64,000 bases of DNA from Thuidium tamariscinum (GCA_947034885.2 OX344749.2:9253501-9317500); one strand, 5' to 3'. Shown: positions 20,371 through 32,495, counted from the first letter of the stretch. A program made the numbers and translations. The notes: generated from the sequence alone by a model not told the origin.

Positions 20371-22609
20371 ATGCAGCACCGGAGCTTGATCGTTAGCGTT
20401 CGTGAACTAGAGACGCAATTGCCGCCGGGAATGAAAGCGTTGCTAAGGGAGGCCTCGCGAACATGGCGATGGGCGGAGCGCAACACGTGGATGTTAGCGA
20501 GCTTGATGGCTATGGTGTATGCAGAAGCTGGTGTCGGTAGTGTCGACATTCGGATCGACTCCCCCAAATCCCCATCACGTAACTCTCAGCAGGTCGCTCT
20601 TTCGATGGAATCCGCCGTGGCCAGTTTGTTCTCTCTCTTGTGTATCTTCATCGTGGGAGTCACCACCGGCTTGTGGTGGAAAAAAAATCTGAAACTAGAG
20701 GAAACGAAAGTTGTGTCTTCGTCGTCGATGGAGATAGTTGCAACCGAGATTTCGGCACCAACGCCTACTACGACGTCCACAACGATTTCTAGCAGCAGCC
20801 CGCGCTTGTACCGCTCCTCAACAGTAGGCGCCGTGAAAGAGTACACGCTGAAGGAGATCCTCGATATGACGGACAAATTTCGCAACGAGCTCGGCCGCGG
20901 CGGCCAAGGCGTCGTTTACTCCGCGAATTCGCTTCCCGATGAGCCTATCCCTCGCAAACTTGCGGTGAAGCGCCTCCAAAACGGCAGCAATGCGCTTCTC
21001 CACAACATCGAGAATCGGCCGCAAGAAATCATCGAGAAGGAGTTTTGGGCGGAGCTTAACACAATTTCTCGCCTCCACCACCGCAACCTCGTGGCGCTTC
21101 TGGGGTTTTGCATCCAAGACGACGACCTCTTCCTCGTTTACGAGTTCATGGCCCGCGGCTCCCTGGATCAGCTTCTCCACCCGCGGAATCTCGAGAACGC
21201 CCATGTGATGGACTGGAAAGCGCGCATGCGGTGCGCGGCGGAAGTCGCCCAAGGACTGGAGTATCTGCACAGCCACGCGGAGCCGTCGCTGGTGCACCGG
21301 GATGTGAAATCCGGCAACATTCTGTTTGATGAGGAGATGCAAGCGAAGATTGCGGATTTCGGATTGAGCAAACCTTTGCCCTCGGGACACCAACCCACTG
21401 TTTCTACGCGAGTGCGCGGTACGCATGGCTACGTCGACCCTGTGTATCTCATCACTGGCATGCCGTGTGATAAGAATGATGTTTATAGCTATGGCGTGGT
21501 GCTGCTGGAGCTTATCACTGGAAGGCGAGCCATTCAGCAAGGGGTGAGCTTGGTGACGTGGTGCAAGGATTACTTCCGGGAGGAAACGGTGATGCGGCAT
21601 TTGGTGCCGACGATGGTGGATATGCGCATCAATCGACATGAATTTGCAGACGATCAGTTGTACGATGTGGTGAAAGTGGCACAGATGTGCGTGGAGGATC
21701 GACAGGTGAATCGACCCAACATGAAAGAAGTGGTGGTAAGGTTGCATAATGCCAATTGCAAGGAGTATTCGAGCTCGGGAACGAGCAGCCTCGAGGTAAT
21801 TAGTGCGCGTTGCCTTGGATCCTCCTCTCTCGCTGTCTCTTTCTTTTGGTGTGTCGATTGCAAATTGTTTTTTGGATTTCTTTTGCAAATTTCTTGCACT
21901 GCGAGAAATTTAGGAAATTCTAGGAGGTCATAATGAAGAGAAGGGTTGGAGTGTAGCGGCTTCGGTAGTTTAGGAGGCAAAATGTATGCTGGGACCAATG
22001 TATGTATATAGGGCCAAAGGGGTAGGTGCTTTGAAGGAATTTTCTCTCAATTTTCGAGACCGAGGAAATTTGGAGTCTTCACTGTAGTAAACATGAAGAT
22101 CAGAAACTCTGGAATCACGCAACCGGTGTCAGAGTGCTTGACTCTAACTCTGCGAAACTCTCACTCCTTTCATTCTATTCTGAGGCTACCGAATTCTTGT
22201 CTAAAAGGGCCATGGGCTTCATTGTCATATGGAACACAAGGTTTGCACTCTTACAATCATGGGAGTGTCGCATTCTTGCATCTTACACCTCCCACTTAAA
22301 GTATGGAGGATGAGCTTGTAACGTTGAAAACTGGTGGCAACCTCCAGCGTTCGAATTTTTTTTCTGCAGAATATAAGTAAACCACACGGAAAGTGGTTGC
22401 TGTCCAATGATGAGAACTTCCACTGATGCAAGTGGTTACTTAGAAACCCATTAATTATTTGTGTGTTCCTTTCGTTGCAGACGACGTTGGATTTCACTGA
22501 AACTGAGGTCTCCAACTTCAGCTCCTTTACAGATCGTTTGCGTCATCCGCAACCTGCACCTTCACTTCATCTTCAGGCTCCGGTATTCACCCGGGCCATC
22601 AGCGGGTAG
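20371..22609 (+). CDS. Receptor-like Ser/Thr protein kinase with short ectodomain (two exons)
   Basis: Exon 1 is 20371-21795 and exon 2 is 22481-22609. The 685-bp intron has GT at 21796 and TTGCAG before 22481, and both sides are in phase 0. The protein is about 517 aa. I chose the first in-frame ATG after the stop at 20209-20211; the ATG at 20431 would make a neater signal peptide. Layout: hydrophobic segment about 40-50, a roughly 30-residue outer part, a membrane helix 80-103, a Ser/Thr-rich juxtamembrane stretch, then the kinase. Visible kinase motifs are the Gly loop GRGGQG (175-180), catalytic Lys200 (AVK), helix-C Glu228, HRD 309-311, DFG 329-331 and a GTHGY activation segment. It is an RD kinase, probably phosphorylating Ser/Thr at the plasma membrane. 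Oddities: an insertion of about 18 residues between Lys200 and helix C, and DPVY where relatives carry APE or DPE. No lectin, LRR, malectin or LysM domain is seen, so the ligand is unknown. Confidence 0.9.
21796..22480 (+). other. Intron of the receptor-like kinase gene
   Basis: The donor is CTCGAG|GTAATT and the acceptor TTCGTTGCAG|ACG. Reading straight through exon 1 gives an unconvincing hydrophobic tail, whereas splicing gives a 42-residue C-terminus beginning TTLDFTETEVSNFSSF and ending FTRAISG. That tail is Ser/Pro-rich, as is common for plant receptor-kinase C-termini. Confidence 0.8.
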
Positions 22610-22867
22610 TCTTTCTGAACCTTATTAACCCCTAGAAACCCAATTAAGGTTTCATCTCTTTTAGTCGGGTCGTCTATAAACTTTCTCTCGTCCACTTTTT
22701 TCGACCACCAGTTGCACTTTGTCACTCATTCTGACGATCCATACAATTTCTGAATTTCTTTATTTTCACATTCAACGAACAGACGAATCTCTCAATTTGA
22801 AACCGTGGTTCCAGAATGTGGACGTACCCATTTCGTGAAAGCCTAAATCACGTTGTATCTCGTGTAG

Positions 22868-24378
22868 GCTTCCTTCGTACGAGATCCGCGAAGGTGAGAT
22901 TCTGGTCAAGTGCACTGTGGCGAACAACCTGAAAATTGCTCTCCGGTGCAAGATCTGGCCGACGCCCAAGAACTTGGGCATGAACAAAGTGGAGGCGACG
23001 CTGAACGGCATGTTTCTGTGGAAGAAGGGCTTGTGGTGGTACAATGCCAAGAGCAGCCGCGACTTTACGATTGACGACGAGATCCGATTGACGGCGGAGT
23101 GGCACGTCGGGCTGCGCGTTCCAACGGTGCTCAACCGCCATGCGCTTCCTTCAAAGGATCCTCGTCGCCACCAAGGGCCCTTCTGCGTTTACTATCTTGC
23201 TCTCAAGCAGGATGGGGTTGTGCTGATTGAGTACAAGGGGGACAAGGAACCAGTCCCTGAAAACTCGGTATGGCTTCTCGCTCCTTCTCCCTCCTTTGTT
23301 CTATTCCACGCTTCATGAATATGGGATGGTACATGACGTTCTTGAGCTTAGTTTCAAAGCAGCGGATCCTGTACTTTCTATGAATCAATTAAGGCTCCTT
23401 TCACTGGAGAACATCTTGAATGCAAGCTTGCCCACGGATTATGGGCCACTGGAACACGAATATATTCTTGTTACAGTGATACTTTAGAGCGACCACCGTG
23501 CCTTCCCATTCGAGAATGTTGCGTAATTGCATGTTCTTTGGAACCCGAGGTAGGAAGGAAATTCATATCCGTATGAAACTCCCAAGAATCCCAGTTCGAC
23601 ATCATGTTATTTCTACACTTTTATGAACCAGGTCGTACGAAGGCTTTCTTTCTTTCGATTTTTGCTCTTGTCGGACCAACACATGCGATTTTCTTTCCTG
23701 ATTGTAGTAATATAGAGTTTGACCCCGCCTGAATTCTGTTCTTATCAAATCCTATCAATCACATTGGTTATTTCAAAAGCACGAAACCTCGGTTGTTTAG
23801 GGTTTGTGAACTAGTCGTGAGGGCGTGATCTTTCTTCCTATGTGATACTAAAGTGAGAGGTTGCTAAAGAGTGATCCATTGAATGTATGGATGCGTAGGC
23901 CACGAGAAAGAAGAACTCGTTCAAGGGGAGAGATTTGGGTCATGAGATGCCTTGGGCATCCGCTGCCGAGCCTTTCACAACCATTGATCCGAGCGGGGCC
24001 TTAGTCTGTTGTGCCCCGCCTTGGGGTGGTCACACCTAGTCCCTGTGTGTATGTAAGTCGCTAGCTTAAACCACCTCCACCTTCAGTGTGTCGTAGCCGA
24101 GTGCCAATGCTCCGGAGAGTTTTCCGTATCTGCTTTGTCGTTGCTTTGTTTTTAAGGAAGTTTTTTGGATGATGTTGCAGAGGGAGAGCGCCGAGCCCAG
24201 ATCTCCCAGATCTCCCAGGGAGAGTGTGCAGCCCAGGCCCGTGAGAGAGATTCAACGCATCAATCACTACCCCATCAGGATGAGGTCGGGGACAGGTGCA
24301 GGTCCAGCGCATCGGCATAGTTTACACACAAGGAGGTCCATGCACTCAAGGCATCATCATTCAGCGTCAGCCCATTAA
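22868..24378 (+). CDS. Unrecognised small protein with basic Arg/Ser/His-rich tail (5' end uncertain)
   Basis: Two exons are supported: 22868-23267 and 24181-24378. The 913-bp intron runs from TCG|GTATGG to GATGTTGCAG|AGG, with phase 0 on both sides. The first visible exon enters after an acceptor-like TGTAG and reads LPSYEIREGEILVKCTVANN, then LWWYNAKSSRDFTIDDEIR, ending DKEPVPENS. The last exon encodes 65 residues rich in Arg, Ser, Pro and His (for example RSPRSPRESVQPRP) before TAA. No ATG lies upstream in frame. The only nearby ATG (22816) would need a 44-bp intron (22824-22867) and gives MWT before LPSY; the phase fits, but such an intron is unusually short. The spacing of Cys, Leu-Gly and Trp in exon 1 faintly recalls plant S1 self-incompatibility-like proteins. 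I do not consider that established, so the function is unknown. Confidence 0.65.
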
Positions 24379-24525
24379 GTACTAATACCGTGCAGATTGG
24401 ATTTTACAAGATTTTGACTGGAAGTACTCTGAAAGATGGTGGGGGGCATCAAGCACATGACTGCTACTGCACAGGGAATTCTGCTCTCGTATAGGGCACC
24501 AACGAAAATTGCATCAGTGTTTTGA

Positions 24526-24819
24526 AACACTCGGTGGACACAGCATTTCAACCATGTCCCATTTGATGCATTCAAAAGCGGGTTACCGACAATTCATTGC
24601 TTCAAGAATAAGCACAAGCACATGCTTGATCAGGGCATGCCGCTCTCCTACGCTCAACTTCCTTTGAACCTGATAATCGTCGAAATTTCTTACGTCAACC
24701 TTGAGCAATTCGCTGCGAGGAGAGTGAGCGCACAGGGAGTGGTGAAGACCCAAACCCATTCAATTTCTGGTGGTGGTGGTGGTTGCGAACTTGCGACTCG
24801 AGATGTGTCCTCACCTTGA
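24526..24819 (+). CDS. Unassigned open frame after the small-protein gene
   Basis: A 98-codon stop-to-stop frame in GC-raised DNA passes through an ATG at 24622. It reads FNHVPFDAFKSGLPTIHCFK before the ATG and LPLNLIIVEISYVNLEQF after it, with a Gly run near the end, then TGA. The part upstream of the ATG also looks protein-like, so if real the frame could be a last exon entered at the acceptor-like GGACACAG near 24541. No family is recognised. It may equally be 3' UTR of the neighbouring gene. Confidence 0.25.
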   Translation, partial: NTRWTQHFNHVPFDAFKSGLPTIHCFKNKHKHMLDQGMPLSYAQLPLNLIIVEISYVNLEQFAARRVSAQGVVKTQTHSISGGGGGCELATRDVSSP

Positions 24820-24829
24820 AAAGCTGTAG

Positions 24830-27369
24830 ATCATTACGAGAGGGATGCAGGGAGTCCCTAAATAGTTTTCAGATAGATTCATACAGAGAAAGCTGTACAG
24901 TCGGCATATGTTGAAAAATTAAACGAAGTTGTATATATGAGAAGGCCTCGATCTCCGAGGCAATAGCAGTTCTTTACATCTTTAGACCAACTAAAAGTTT
25001 AGGTACTGCTGTACTTGGCATAAGTGACTCTTGAATTCTAGATTTCTCGTCTTCTCAATGTATGTTTTGTTCGCTTGCAATCTTTGTGTCAATCTCACAT
25101 GAACTGTGTCCACTTTTTGGCCAAGTTCTGAGTGGGAGTAATGGAGTGAAATTTTTTTTCCATTCGCATTCTTATATATATATTCGTTAAGTTCGCATCC
25201 TTTCGTCCCGCAGATATATTCCACTTTCCATATTTAGTCATTACGGGTGCAATGTGGGTTCAAGAGATACAAACCATTTTGAAGGGTGTTGAGCTCTCAC
25301 TGAAGATACAGGTTAAATTGCTTTGTTAGTGATTCTTGCTTAGTGCAATAAGCGTAATAGAAGCACGGTCTTTATGCTTCGGTTGTGTTCGTCTACTGAA
25401 TGCCTTTAATTTCTGTTCATCACTTTTTCAGTTTTTATTTTGAATCAAGGGAAGCAATAGCCCTTTGTTTAACCCTTAAAGAACACAGATTTTCAAACGA
25501 CACTGAAAATCAGCCCCAGGGGCTTGGTTTGACCTTCGAAGGGTCAGAAGAGGAGAAATTTACTAACCGAGGGCCTGAGACAAAACCGTAACCAAGAGTA
25601 TTTGCATTATCGTGCTTGTTACTCCGGGCATATGAGAAACGATTGCGGATAAAGCCGGGGAATTTTGGTGAAGTACAGAGTTGCAACTCAACTTGCAATG
25701 GAAATGGGTTGTCTTCTGCGACTTCCATTGGTCTACAACCTCCGACAATGAAATTGGATGAGAAATTTAAAAATATTTCATGTTTTGGCTCCTGTACCTG
25801 AAGAAAAATCGCTTCAGAACTCCCCCAAATCACACCGTACACTTGTTGGAATGATAAAACCAACTTCGAAGTAACGTAAACAGAATTCTCTACCTTCAAT
25901 CCCCTTGAATCTCCACCATGGTACATTCTAAACTCGGCAAAAACGCTGTTGTAAACCCTGTTATAACCCTGTTGTGCACTTCGGTTAACCCTTGAAAGTC
26001 CAATGGGAACCCTCTATATGACACGTATTTAACCTTATAACTTTCCAATTGCGGTTCAACATATGAATTGTGATACATTGTTATCTATGTACTATCGTGA
26101 TTATTAAGTTATTTTGTATTGGAATGTATTTGGTCAATGCTAGTTTGATCAAATACCACCAAATTCACAATATCTATTATATTAAGTATAGATGGTCACA
26201 ACCCAATGTCACAAAAACAGTCACATTTTCATCTAAATTTTTTTTCACCCAATCCATGTACTAACATATGTGCTAGTACTATATGGTCCAGTGATTTCAG
26301 AACAGATTCAGTGTTTTTAGCCAAATGTTCATTTTGGGAAGATTTTTTAAAATTTATACAAAGGGCATGAAAAAATTAAGTAGGAAATGAGCAAAATTTA
26401 GCCAGTTTTGGAATTACTGATACGGTCACAAAGGGTCTCTTGGTCCTTCTAGGGTTAAGCATGCTGCACCTTAACTATTGTGGTAAGAACCTTCCTTTCA
26501 ATTTTCTCTTCCTTTGTCTTTGTGATACATTTCTCCCAAATTACGAGGGTCTGATCAAAACTCACAGCTCTTCATTCCTTTTTGAATTGCCAAGGAAATT
26601 GAACTTCCGATTTGGTCCCTATCCGCCTCCAAATTGCAAGACTCCAGATTCGAAAGAGAACATTCCTGCATTCCTTCCAATATCAGAAAAGTTGAAATAT
26701 ACTCTCGTTTCAGAGAATGAGTGAATGGGTACTCTTAGCGTAACTTTTCAGGCAATGCAAGACCAACTGGTATAAGTTATTAAAGTAGGAAGATTCTGTC
26801 TGTTGATAACCGATCTTATGTTTCTCTGTTTAAATCGGAGAGGCCTATTTCATACACTCCTAATGGTGAAAATGATTCCAAGGTACTTGGATCCCCGATC
26901 CCAGCAGCCTCAATGATGATATGTTGACACACAGTCTATCAGAGAATGTGAGCCTGGTAGTGTCTGTTTCAATTCAAAACCTGTTAGTTTGACTGGCATT
27001 GACACTACTCCATGTCACTACTTTTGTCATATCATTGGCAAGATATTTGTCCTCTCTCTATCAGAGAAGCTCAATAACAGTCATGAGATTGCCTTTTTTT
27101 TTAAAACAATATTATTCTGCTCCCAGCGTGTCTGTTTGTTTTGGTACCCTGGTAGGATAACATGTGTAGGTCAGCATTCAGCAAAGAACCTCGGCAGCGA
27201 TTTCATGTCTCATGAGATTCTATCTTCAGGACTTGTAGAATCGTCCTTTCAAAATGGAAGATGCCCTGACAACCAAAACTTCAATTTCTTTTCCAGAACT
27301 TACTGTGAGTAGCGACAGCAGAAAAATTCCACATCTTGCAACACATGCGGAGTCAATTCTCCTTCGTGG
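24830..27369. other. Intergenic stretch with worn open frames, no supported gene
   Basis: Near 25470 and 26000 there are TTTAACCCTTAAAG- and TTAACCCTTGAAAG-like motifs that resemble group J ends. Two + frames, about 26461-26724 and about 26930-27312, read moderately protein-like (for example PRKLNFRFGPYPPPN, SSGLVESSFQNGRCPDNQ). They lack clear starts, splice context or family matches, and are best seen as possible relics. Confidence 0.3.
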
Positions 27370-27370
27370 C

Positions 27371-27569
27371 ATAACATTCAGTAGCCCATGGAAGGACTGC
27401 CTTCCTTGGTGAAGTCCCCATCACCTAATTTCATCTGACATTTCTTGGAGTTGCAACTTTAGTTACTGAATGGTGTGGAATATCATTAGTGCTGGATGGA
27501 ATGGTGTGGGATATTTCACATCATTTCATCCGCTGGGAGGCAGTGTCACAGGCTGCTACTAAATGTTAT
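27371..27569. mobile_element. Group E MITE (E2)
   Basis: The left end is ATAACATTCAGTAGCCCATG. The right end GCTACTAAATGTTAT matches it inverted. The body GAAGTCCCCATCACCTAATT and GGAATGGTGTGGGATATTTC are shared with E1 (inverted) and E3. Confidence 0.75.
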
Positions 27570-28239
27570 GGAATCCAAAAAGAAATCCTGTTACCAAGGA
27601 GTCAAGACAGAATTGATTTTACAAGGCCAAGACACGAAATTATTTCAAATTGCAAGAGCAAGCTTTTGAGGGTTTAAAGCAGTTTTTTTAGTCTTTTAAA
27701 TTTCAGACAAATGGTTATGAGGCCTTCCTTTCAAGAAGGTTTTAAGTTGTCTAGCTTCTTAATTTGGGGAGCTTTAATTGAAGGAAACTAATTTTGAGTA
27801 CACAATATTGAATATGTAATTTTTATATGCAATTTTTATATGTATTGGCTTTGTATAATAGTGGATGAAATGAAGTTTTATAAGCATTTTGGCAGTAGTA
27901 TAGAGGGTTTTGATTACAATCTAACTTTTTTTGACACATTTACCCTCATTTTTTTCCTTCAAACTTGAAGCTGACCATTTTTTTTGGTTACGAAATTGGG
28001 CATTTAATTGCCTAAAAAAACCCTGGTTTAAAGTGGCTGAGGAATGACTGAATCCCTCCGTCTGTCTGACTGTGCCATCGACAATTTTGTTAAGTTGGCG
28101 GTGTTAGATGTGTCACATTTTGGGCACTAAAATCGCACTACCTTCAACAAAATTGACAATGTCACCTTCATTATGCTTTGCAATTACTAGCTGTAAACTA
28201 ACATGAATGAAGTGCATATTGACCCGAGATCTAAACATA

Positions 28240-28514
28240 AGGTAGGTACACCTAAAAGCACCAGTTTTTCATACTGTGCCTAGTTCCTGTTATTATGTTG
28301 TTCAGATTTTTTTTTACAATCTTGTTGGTGAGTGAAAGCATGTTCCAACGCACCAAAGAATAGTGGATTTGGATACCATATGCAAAAGTTATTAACAGTC
28401 GAAGTGTGTTTCTGAAAGCGCCATCTACAGTCTGGGTACATGACTGATTTTGAAAATGTATGCACGTTGTACCGGGCGCTTTAAGGTCAGGTGCCATTTT
28501 GGGTGTACCTACCT
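28240..28514. mobile_element. Group A MITE with a third terminal repeat (A6)
   Basis: This 275-bp element begins AGGTAGGTACACCTAAAA and ends with the inverted AGGTAGGTACACCCAAAA. It is flanked by TA (28238-28239, 28515-28516). The interior is unlike A1 or A7 but resembles sequence at about 39365-39530 (CTGTGCCTAGTTC, CTTGTTGGT, TATGCAAAAG). Confidence 0.8.
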
Positions 28515-28519
28515 TAATT

Positions 28520-30200
28520 GAAGATCTTCATACCATCAAAGGTGAGAGTTTGCAGTCCTCCATGCCAAGGTCATAAAAACCCTCAAGTCGTGAATAGCAA
28601 ACAATCTATTGGAAATTGAATTAGCGGAAACAAGAAGATAATGACATTGTTTGTAAGGTTTGTGTATGCTTTTGGTTTGATTCTCCAGTTTGATAAGTTG
28701 GAAAGATTTGACTATTTGCCGTTCGAAGACTAGAAAACCAGATTGAGGAATTTGATTGACATCGATAATTCCATCTTGAAATCCATCGGATTTACTTTCA
28801 AATCCGTCCAATTCGCTTTTAAAACAACTGGACTGCTGGTCAATTTCTTCACATCAGTGGCTGGGTCTTCATCTCATATATTGCAAATAGAGAGAAGCAA
28901 ATGATAATTAAACTGAACTTCAAGTTGGGTATGATGATCCATACAATAAAGGCTTGTTCGATATTTTGGCGAATTCCGCCGTGGAAATTCAAGTGCTACA
29001 AAGTTGGAAGGTCGAACTATTGCGTGCTCAGAGGAGTTTTTTAGTTTCCCACTCTGAACCTGAAACCCTTGTTGAGATTAAATCTAGGAAATGAGGAGAT
29101 TCAATTACTGATGGGCATCCTAAAACAATCACGTTCCTGGTTCAGAGTAGAGGTTTGCTCTTCTTTCAGGGCCTGTAATGATACAAGCTTGTTATAAGGT
29201 AGGAGTACATGTAATGGATAACTTAAGCATTTCAGCATGTAAGATGTGGGAAATTCACTGTGAAATTGAGCTCAATGCATGCAAACATAAGGATGAGGAA
29301 CAATTCAAAACAAAAAAAGGAATTTTTTTCCTCAAAAATGAGTATTTTATTCAATATAAACAAAGATTTTTCATTAGGACCCATTCTAGTTTCATAGACT
29401 CACCTAATATGGGTAGCTTTGGTACTTCTCCCTAAGTAATAAAGGAAGAGAGATGATAGGACAAGGAGGTACAAATGGAGAATCTTTTTTTTATAAATAG
29501 TGCGTTCAAGTGTTGTCCACAATAGATCAGCCTATGAAGCCATTAAAGGGGAGTTTTCGGAAATAGGTACTTCTACCTCTCAATTGACTGATTCTTCAGT
29601 GGAGAGATTGAAATTCAGTGCTGTTGTTTTCTAAAATATGCCTACTATTTCTCATAAGTTAGCATTTGTGGTACTCCCCTTACATACACCAAGTTTGCAA
29701 TCGGTGCTATTTTCGTACAAACATTCTCTTTTATGGGTCAATTGAATGGGTGATATGCATCAGTAACGTAATATTACAGAGCACGAGTTTTGCCACATTC
29801 ATATGCCCAGGATTCTGAAAACTAGAAACAGTGTTGATCTCAGGTTTCAGTCGGGCATTTGAAACAGCATCAATTTCAGTGAAATCCGCCATTCTAACAA
29901 ATGTAAGGCTTCTAAAAAAGTGCCAATTAATTCACCTGTAGAAACTATGCCAAATTTAGCGAATATGACCATATCATTCCTTGTGGGTTAATATAGATAG
30001 GCTACCATTCACCTCCAATCTAATTATTAGCCCAGTTCCCACTTCTGACTTGAAATCGTGCACAAGCTCGCACCCTGAACACAGGGAGATTATCCTTGTT
30101 CCTTACGGAAGTATCACAAGTTCCCAGAAGTTTGGCACTAGAAACGGGAGGAGTGATGAGGCAGAAACAGAAAATCAGGGAAAAATCAGTGGCCCAAATT
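28520..30200. other. Intergenic stretch with no supported gene
   Basis: Short frames exist on both strands. The minus frame at 28536-28811 is the most protein-like, but there are no recognisable domains or element ends. A short AATTTCT tandem run lies at about 30198-30222. Confidence 0.35.
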
Positions 30201-30219
30201 TCTAATTTCTAATTTCTAA

Positions 30220-32400
30220 TTAATTAAATTTTTGGCACCAGCGGCAGAAATTTCCCTTCTCGGCAACACTGAAAACTGGGAGCAATGGCAAATCCGGAAA
30301 CCAGATATAGTCTCCGTGTGCCAGCCACCCTCACTGTAACCAGATGTTCGGATCGAAGGAATTTTATTATTTACATTCAAAGAGCTCCCATGTTGGTTGC
30401 AGGTGGTGTAATCCCAAACTATTAAAACAAATGCCAATGAAGTTCAATTTATCAGCTTCACAGCACACGCGTTTCACAAATTGAGACCACGACTGAGGCC
30501 GTGAGAAGATGAAGCAGCATCGACATATCATCGTCTGTTTGACGAACGATTCACAAAATCTGTCATCCCTTGGATTGCATTTTGTTTTCCTGTACAGTAA
30601 GCAATGGGCTTGCTTTCCCCTTTCGTCTCAGATTTTCTTGAAAGCAATGTCATCAAAAGTCTGTCGGTTTTCAAAGGCGTTCATCCATCTCGACTGCTGC
30701 GAAGTCAGGCGCACGCAGCAGCACACCATATCATTCCAATTCCTCAGATATTGGAGAAGCCGCAATCTCGCCAACCACGTCCTACATCTAGATAACGATG
30801 CGGGTCCATTCCGGCTCCACTCATCAATCAATTACTTCCTGGCCACTTGGATTTGGACCTCATGCAGGGAACAATCGAAGACATCCATCCGCCAGCCAGC
30901 CTGAAAATGCTTCAAATTAAATGGCGAAACACAATTCCAGGCCATCCATTCAACCCATGCCGGGCATTGACTTGTTGGCGGGTTGCAAATTGGCCTCTAG
31001 CCAGTTGCCATTAACCTTACATGCACGTTCATTTTTCCAGTACCCGTCCTTCACGTTCACAGAGCGTGCATCACCACGAAGCATCCACGATTCGAAATTG
31101 ACTACAGTACCGGGAAAAATAATTCCAGAAAGTAACGTCCATGGATTCAGTGAATTCCTTACGTACTGCAAATTTACGGAATTTCACTGGTTTGGTATGG
31201 AATACCAAGGAACGGAATAGAACCTGAAAATCCTGCGAAATTCCATATATACTCGAGCTGTGAAATTCCATAAGTAATTGCGTCAAGAAATTGAGTCTAT
31301 TCGAGTTTTCTGGGCTCCCGTATTAGTCCCGGAATCCTCCTGAAAGTCAGGTCTTCAATTCCTTGGGTTTAGGGTTTGCATTGAAGTCAGCATTTCGGTA
31401 ACAAGTGGTACACTTTGACGTTGACTGTCGGCACTCTACCAGTGATGACAGGCGAAAATCTTTTATTACAATTTGACGAATGCAGTTGAATCCCTGAAGC
31501 TAATTAAGTTCGAGATTCCGCATTCAAGTTGCCTGCCGGCTGGATGGCGAGGCACTGAGACTTCCATGTGCAGGCCTCCAAGTCAAAAGGGGTTTGGTGT
31601 ACTGCCCACGAAAGCCATGATCAAAACCATCAATCACGGAAGCCCAGCTTGTTTGTTTTGGGTTTTTTTGGGTTTTTCTGTGAGGCCGGGAATATGCAGT
31701 TTTGCATGGATCCAGTTCTTTTGGTTGAGTGTCCTTCTGAGAAAACCCTGAGCTTCGTCTGGAGGGCAACCTTTGAGACATTTGCGAGACAAAAGCTGCC
31801 TTGGAATCGATTAATTTCGGGTTCAATCTCTAGCATAAAATAGAAAACACGACCCCATGATGTGTCAGAAAACTATTATACTATCCCTCCAACGATGAAT
31901 TTGGCAAGCGACAGGCCATCTGCTGATGATTGCCAGGGCCGGAAAAGTGCGGGCTAGTGTGAACACAGGAGTCAGATTGTAGGCAACGAAGAACATTGAC
32001 AGTCTGATATTTATAGATATTTGATTTAAAAATGGTTGAACATGGGTTTCTAAATCTGGGGTCAGAGTGTGCGCAATCCGAAAATCTCGGAGGAAAGGAG
32101 CGACATTTTGTTTTGTCTTGCAGAAAACTATTTGATTCGAGGCCTGACATTTGGAAGAATCCAACTGATTGAGGAGATTTTGAAATCGATTGAGATTTGC
32201 AGTTTTTTTTTAAATTCTTTTTCCAACGTGAGAACTGAGAACTCATGGACCTTGGAGGTTGCATTACGTCGATTGCTTGCAAATGCTTCCTTGCGTTCCT
32301 TGCATTGACCCTAAACCAGTTCGGCTAATCGCTGTAGTCGAGCTCCAACTTGCAATCCCCAAGAAAGCTTCTACTGGCAGAAATGGAACAATAAAAACTA
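30220..32400. other. GC-raised island with overlapping candidate exons
   Basis: Base composition rises relative to the flanks. An ATG-started + frame (30509-30904, 131 codons) overlaps another ATG-started + frame (30604-30795). Minus-strand frames occupy 30950-31286, including a stretch reading RGDARSVNVKDGYWKNERAC, and 31881-32282. I recognise none of them, and competing frames in the same DNA cannot all be coding. This may be an ancient gene remnant or an unrecognised gene with short exons. Confidence 0.25.
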
Positions 32401-32495
32401 CTAGCCAGGGAATACTGCGTTGGTAAATCAGCAGCTACAGTGAATTACTGTATGAGAGAGGAGTATGAAGCTAAACAAGCTTAGCTTAAGTACTA

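Noticed and set aside
20818..21888. 356-codon minus-strand open frame
   Set aside because: It lies antisense to the kinase exon and mirrors its codon pattern. It has no recognisable domain, whereas the + frame has a full kinase signature.
23269..23487. Read-through of the small-protein exon past 23267
   Set aside because: The added residues are hydrophobic and unlike the preceding sequence, and GTATGG at 23268 joins in phase to a clean acceptor at 24180.
24061..24318. 85-codon minus-strand frame opposite the last exon of the small-protein gene
   Set aside because: It is antisense to an exon supported by in-phase splice sites, and its low-complexity Pro/Arg content mirrors the Arg/Ser repeats of the + strand.
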